Origin: Butyrivibrio sp.
GTDB lineage: Bacteria; Bacillota; Clostridia; Lachnospirales; Lachnospiraceae
Direction: 5' to 3'
Assembly (NCBI GenBank): GCA_016297265.1
Contig: JAEDHB010000053.1
Span: 1 to 8,235, forward strand
Length of the DNA: 8,235 bases
Positions within the stretch are counted from its first letter, which is position 1; each line of letters begins with the position of its first letter. The notes beneath the pieces are model-generated. The model ran no database searches. It was not told the origin of the DNA and was given only the letters and a program-made list of their open reading frames with translations. A program made the translations under genes and the position numbers. This document shows, one piece after another, positions 7,001 through 8,235 of this stretch.

Positions 7001-7190
7001 TTACAGTACAAGCAGTACCTTCTCAAGCTACAAGACAAAGCTTATACCAAGCAATAAGACACTGAGCACAAGTATTACCGGACTTGCAAGGGGCAAGAGA
7101 TACTATGTTAAGGTGAGAACCTATAAGACAGTCAACAAGGTGAATTATTATTCATCTTGGTCACCGGTAAAATATGTGACGACTAAATAA
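4065..7190 (+). CDS. Large secreted modular protein (beta-rich region, CxxC repeats, two YDGK/fibronectin-like modules)
   Basis: A 1041-residue exported protein. A Sec signal peptide spans 1-31: basic MRNVIKK, hydrophobic core, and likely cleavage after AKA. Residues about 45-440 form a beta-rich region with repeated strand-turn elements such as NYIVAGHAID and DRYMLMWS, suggesting a beta-propeller, and a DSDNDG segment at 186-191 that could bind calcium. About 480-577 looks like an Ig-like domain. Residues 583-690 hold two near-identical HSYSSEW-type repeats with CxxC pairs at 600/603, 625/628, 655/658 and 687/690; a further CKGC is at 470-473. Two 172-residue modules follow (from about 704 and 876), each a YDGKVKTPSV/KGTDY/FKGKYSG beta domain plus a fibronectin-III-like domain. 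There is no LPXTG, transmembrane anchor, SLH or choline-binding repeat, and no recognisable catalytic domain. Likely role is extracellular binding or adhesion, by inference. The start at 4065 has AAGGAG ten bases upstream. Confidence 0.88.
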   Translation: MRNVIKKAGTACLAFLCVVSMLIVNPNIAKAVTTQCDTYEGTNVEMQNYRVLERWSEVIGSYLIKTSDNELMRVQANALDTGILVEYYDTAYNISRTVKVTEGILPLFGAFYSDGLSYYVLSGQENKTENDDTEVFRVSKYDLDWQLLGSDGLFGVNTTIPFDAGCARMYKSGKHLLIRTAHEMYDSDNDGINHQSNVTIQFDTDSMKITDYFTDVMNKSYGYISHSFNQFILADGNNIVAVDHGDAGQTRSIVLTKYVTDFTTGKFVPDYYNKCTNIDLLKFPEANNYHYNDTGAAIGGFEMSTNNYIVAGHAIDENINGSSQISDIYNTRNIFVAILKRDLTGEPVVKQITDYEDGTASASNPHLVKIGTDRYMLMWSRYNNVYWVEIDENGNTTPEINQMEGNLSDCVPIVTDGKIIWYTWENEQVNFYEISTVDNSQSNRIEIVNGHDIEILKEATAGDNTVEIRCKGCSYTDTMTVPSQVIVYGKESYTERNTYTTDYSSKYYEGDYVDFIINVDPEEVDNSEYTVNISDPECASYDKRLNRLTMLKKGTFTFTVQAKYNSLVKHTKEITVKSKCTQHSYSSEWESDATYHWKKCVNCNTPTEITAHSGGTATCTSKAECSVCGTEYGDYAAHSYSSEWKSDATNHWKKCVNCDATITEGHKSSNSYIKATMSVDGKITTECSVCKKLLSTTVIPKASAIKLSATAYTYDGKVKTPSVTVKDSKGRTLGKGTDYDVVYASGRINVGKYKVTIKFKGKYSGTKDLYFNINPKGTTISKMLPMQGSFRAYWNKMATQTTGYQLQYSTSSAFTNPVTVGIAKNTTLAYTRTSLAKDKTYYVRVRTYKTVGTTKFYSAWSPAKAVTTTSIKNVSSYKLSASGYLYDGKVKTPSVVVKNYSGKTLVKGTDYTLTYSSGRKYVGKYAVKITFRGKYSGSKVLYFTIKPKPNYISKLTALTGGFKAYWSSLTSQTTGYQIIYSTSSTFSSYKTKLIPSNKTLSTSITGLARGKRYYVKVRTYKTVNKVNYYSSWSPVKYVTTK
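5811..5873 (+). repeat. CxxC repeat unit, copy 1 (63 bases)
   Basis: Encodes residues 583-603, beginning HSYSSEWESDA and ending KKCVNC. It matches copy 2 at 5976-6038 at all but three of 63 bases; two of the changes alter an amino acid (E/K and Y/N). Such near identity at synonymous sites points to a recent duplication or gene conversion. Confidence 0.9.
5976..6038 (+). repeat. CxxC repeat unit, copy 2 (63 bases)
   Basis: Encodes residues 638-658 and lies 165 bases (55 residues) downstream of copy 1. The intervening segment carries its own CSVCG pair, and a related CSVCKK pair follows copy 2, so the larger unit is a repeat with two CxxC pairs each. Confidence 0.9.
6180..6671 (+). repeat. 172-residue surface module, copy 1
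   Basis: Starts at KLSATAYTYDGKVKTPSV (from residue 706). The first half is a compact beta domain with KGTDY, YASGR, VGKYKV and FKGKYSG marks; the second half is fibronectin-III-like, from GSFRAYWNKM through TTGYQLQYSTSS to YYVRVRTYKT and WSPAKAVTT. Each position recurs 516 bases later in copy 2 without a net insertion or deletion. Confidence 0.88.
6696..7187 (+). repeat. 172-residue surface module, copy 2
   Basis: Starts at KLSASGYLYDGKVKTPSV (from residue 878) and runs to the end of the protein, closing with WSPVKYVTTK. It keeps the KGTDY, YSSGR, VGKYAV, FRGKYSG, TTGYQ and YYVKVRTYKT marks of copy 1, but has diverged clearly at other positions, so this duplication is older than the CxxC repeat copies. 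Confidence 0.88.
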
Positions 7191-7209
7191 AGACAAGGGA
7201 GTATATTGA

Positions 7210-8202
7210 ATGAGAAAAGTATTATCAATTTGTACTATAGTAATGGCTTCTGCATCAATTCTTTTTGCCGGATGCCGGAATAAGGATAAGGACGAACCGA
7301 CTCAGCCGGTAACGGACGCAACTGTTGCCAATACAACGGCAGAGAGTATTGCCGGAGAAACTGAACAACCCACGCAGGAAGAAACGACAAGGATTGAATA
7401 TTCCGACAAGGAAGAAGAGATTCCGGAGGATATGAAGGATATTGTGAAAAAAAGTACGGAGTACGATATTGGAGCATATCTGTATGGCGATATTGATAAG
7501 GATTTTGAAAAAGAACTTCTGGCAGCTTATCTTGATTTGAAGGGGGGCAAGTGGAATATTGTTTTGCTTGAAAATCAGGCCACGGAGGTAAAGGATTTCT
7601 ATTCTATTGCACTGAATTGCGATTATGACAGGTGCAGTCTCGGGTTGATTGATCTTAAGGATAAAATACATTATGTTGTTAATCTGAGTTCCACCATGGG
7701 TACAAACAATGGCGGATATATCCTTGAAAAAACGGATGACGGTGTCAAGGAAGTAATGAGTCTTTTCAAGACGATATGGCAGGGTGATGATGAGGACATA
7801 ATTGTACAGAATACATCATACGGAGTCTGTATGGATAAGACTACGGGTGTATTGATGGGAAGAACCTGGACAAATTCATATCTGACTTATGACGAGGCTT
7901 CGGGCAAATACAAGGAATATGTTGCTACAGATATTTCTGAGAAGGATTTTCTGGCATATGAAGGAGCAAAAGATATACGCAAATCCGTTGCGGATATGTA
8001 TGAAGGCAAGAATGCAAAAATATCATATCTTAAGAGAAATAACGGAGTTATGTATATTCAATGTGAGTATGAAAAAGATAATCTGATTATGTATGAATAT
8101 TTTGTAGTGTCTTATGATGGCAATAAAATAACAGGAAAATCAGAAATGCAACAGGGAATTGTGGAGAAAAAAGCAACATCATATAATGGTCTCATAAATT
8201 AA
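7210..8202 (+). CDS. Predicted lipoprotein of unknown function, 330 aa
   Basis: A membrane-anchored extracytoplasmic protein. Residues 1-22 are a lipoprotein signal peptide with lipobox LFAGC, so C22 should be lipidated after signal peptidase II cleavage. A Thr/Glu/Pro-rich linker (about 23-70) follows, usual for a domain held away from the membrane. The folded part, about 72-330, opens with GAYLYGDIDKDFEKELL (88-104), where D94/D96/D98 give an acidic DxDxD pattern like the GDIDGDG-KEEL segments of other clostridial exported proteins. The rest is mixed alpha/beta with no catalytic motif I recognise. ATG 7210 has AAGGGAG eight bases upstream. It starts 19 bases after the 1041-residue secreted protein with no terminator between, so the two are almost certainly one transcript and may work together at the cell surface. 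Only 33 bases follow the stop; they show T-runs but no clear hairpin. Confidence 0.87.
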   Translation: MRKVLSICTIVMASASILFAGCRNKDKDEPTQPVTDATVANTTAESIAGETEQPTQEETTRIEYSDKEEEIPEDMKDIVKKSTEYDIGAYLYGDIDKDFEKELLAAYLDLKGGKWNIVLLENQATEVKDFYSIALNCDYDRCSLGLIDLKDKIHYVVNLSSTMGTNNGGYILEKTDDGVKEVMSLFKTIWQGDDEDIIVQNTSYGVCMDKTTGVLMGRTWTNSYLTYDEASGKYKEYVATDISEKDFLAYEGAKDIRKSVADMYEGKNAKISYLKRNNGVMYIQCEYEKDNLIMYEYFVVSYDGNKITGKSEMQQGIVEKKATSYNGLIN

Positions 8203-8235
8203 GACACTTTTTCGGACAGTTTTTAATGAATCTGA

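Noticed and set aside
7255..7671. 138-residue minus-strand ORF
   Set aside because: Antisense to the lipoprotein gene, whose lipobox and linker are clear.
7889..8086. 65-residue plus-strand ORF
   Set aside because: Lies wholly inside the lipoprotein gene in another frame and has no ribosome binding site.
8203..8235. Possible terminator after the lipoprotein gene
   Set aside because: There are two T-runs (8207-8211 region and 8220-8224 region), but no stem of useful length can be drawn in the remaining bases; the real terminator may lie beyond the window.

Overview
The window looks like a piece of chromosome from a low-GC, Gram-positive anaerobe of the Clostridia, most likely Lachnospiraceae (Butyrivibrio/Roseburia/Eubacterium-like). 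The basis is the AT-rich composition, strong GGAGG-type ribosome binding sites on nearly every gene, an XRE regulator with a fused zinc ribbon of a type common in these bacteria, and a large secreted protein built from CxxC, YDGK-type and fibronectin-like modules typical of their surface proteins. The taxonomic call is inference; there is no rRNA or other marker gene here. No tRNA, rRNA, CRISPR array, insertion sequence or phage gene was seen.

Left part (1-2073, + strand): a small unrecognised protein (25-297), a xylose-isomerase-like TIM-barrel protein (361-1182) and a bacterial tocopherol-cyclase-family protein (1234-2073) lie head to tail with short gaps and may form one transcript. The last gene meets a GNAT acetyltransferase (2085-2546, - strand) tail to tail, 11 bases away.

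Middle (2547-3959): the GNAT gene is divergent from a 254-residue XRE regulator (2704-3468). Their shared 157-base region holds a candidate promoter for each gene and a small inverted repeat that could be an operator. A clear intrinsic terminator follows the regulator (3527-3560). Next comes a small 116-residue protein of unknown function (3609-3959).

Right part (4065-8202, + strand): a good candidate promoter (3997-4025) precedes a two-gene export unit. It encodes a 1041-residue secreted modular protein, then, 19 bases on, a 330-residue lipoprotein. The large protein reads as signal peptide, a beta-rich (propeller-like) region, an Ig-like region, two CxxC repeats, and two copies of a 172-residue YDGK-plus-fibronectin-like module with an exact 516-base period.

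Three genes have longer in-frame starts that I reject because a good ribosome binding site points to an internal ATG: 1234 rather than TTG 1228, 2704 rather than 2680, and 3609 rather than 3582. I found no clear evidence of a wholly new system. The items most worth following are the TIM-barrel/tocopherol-cyclase pair, the zinc-ribbon regulator with its divergent GNAT gene, and the modular secreted protein with its lipoprotein partner.
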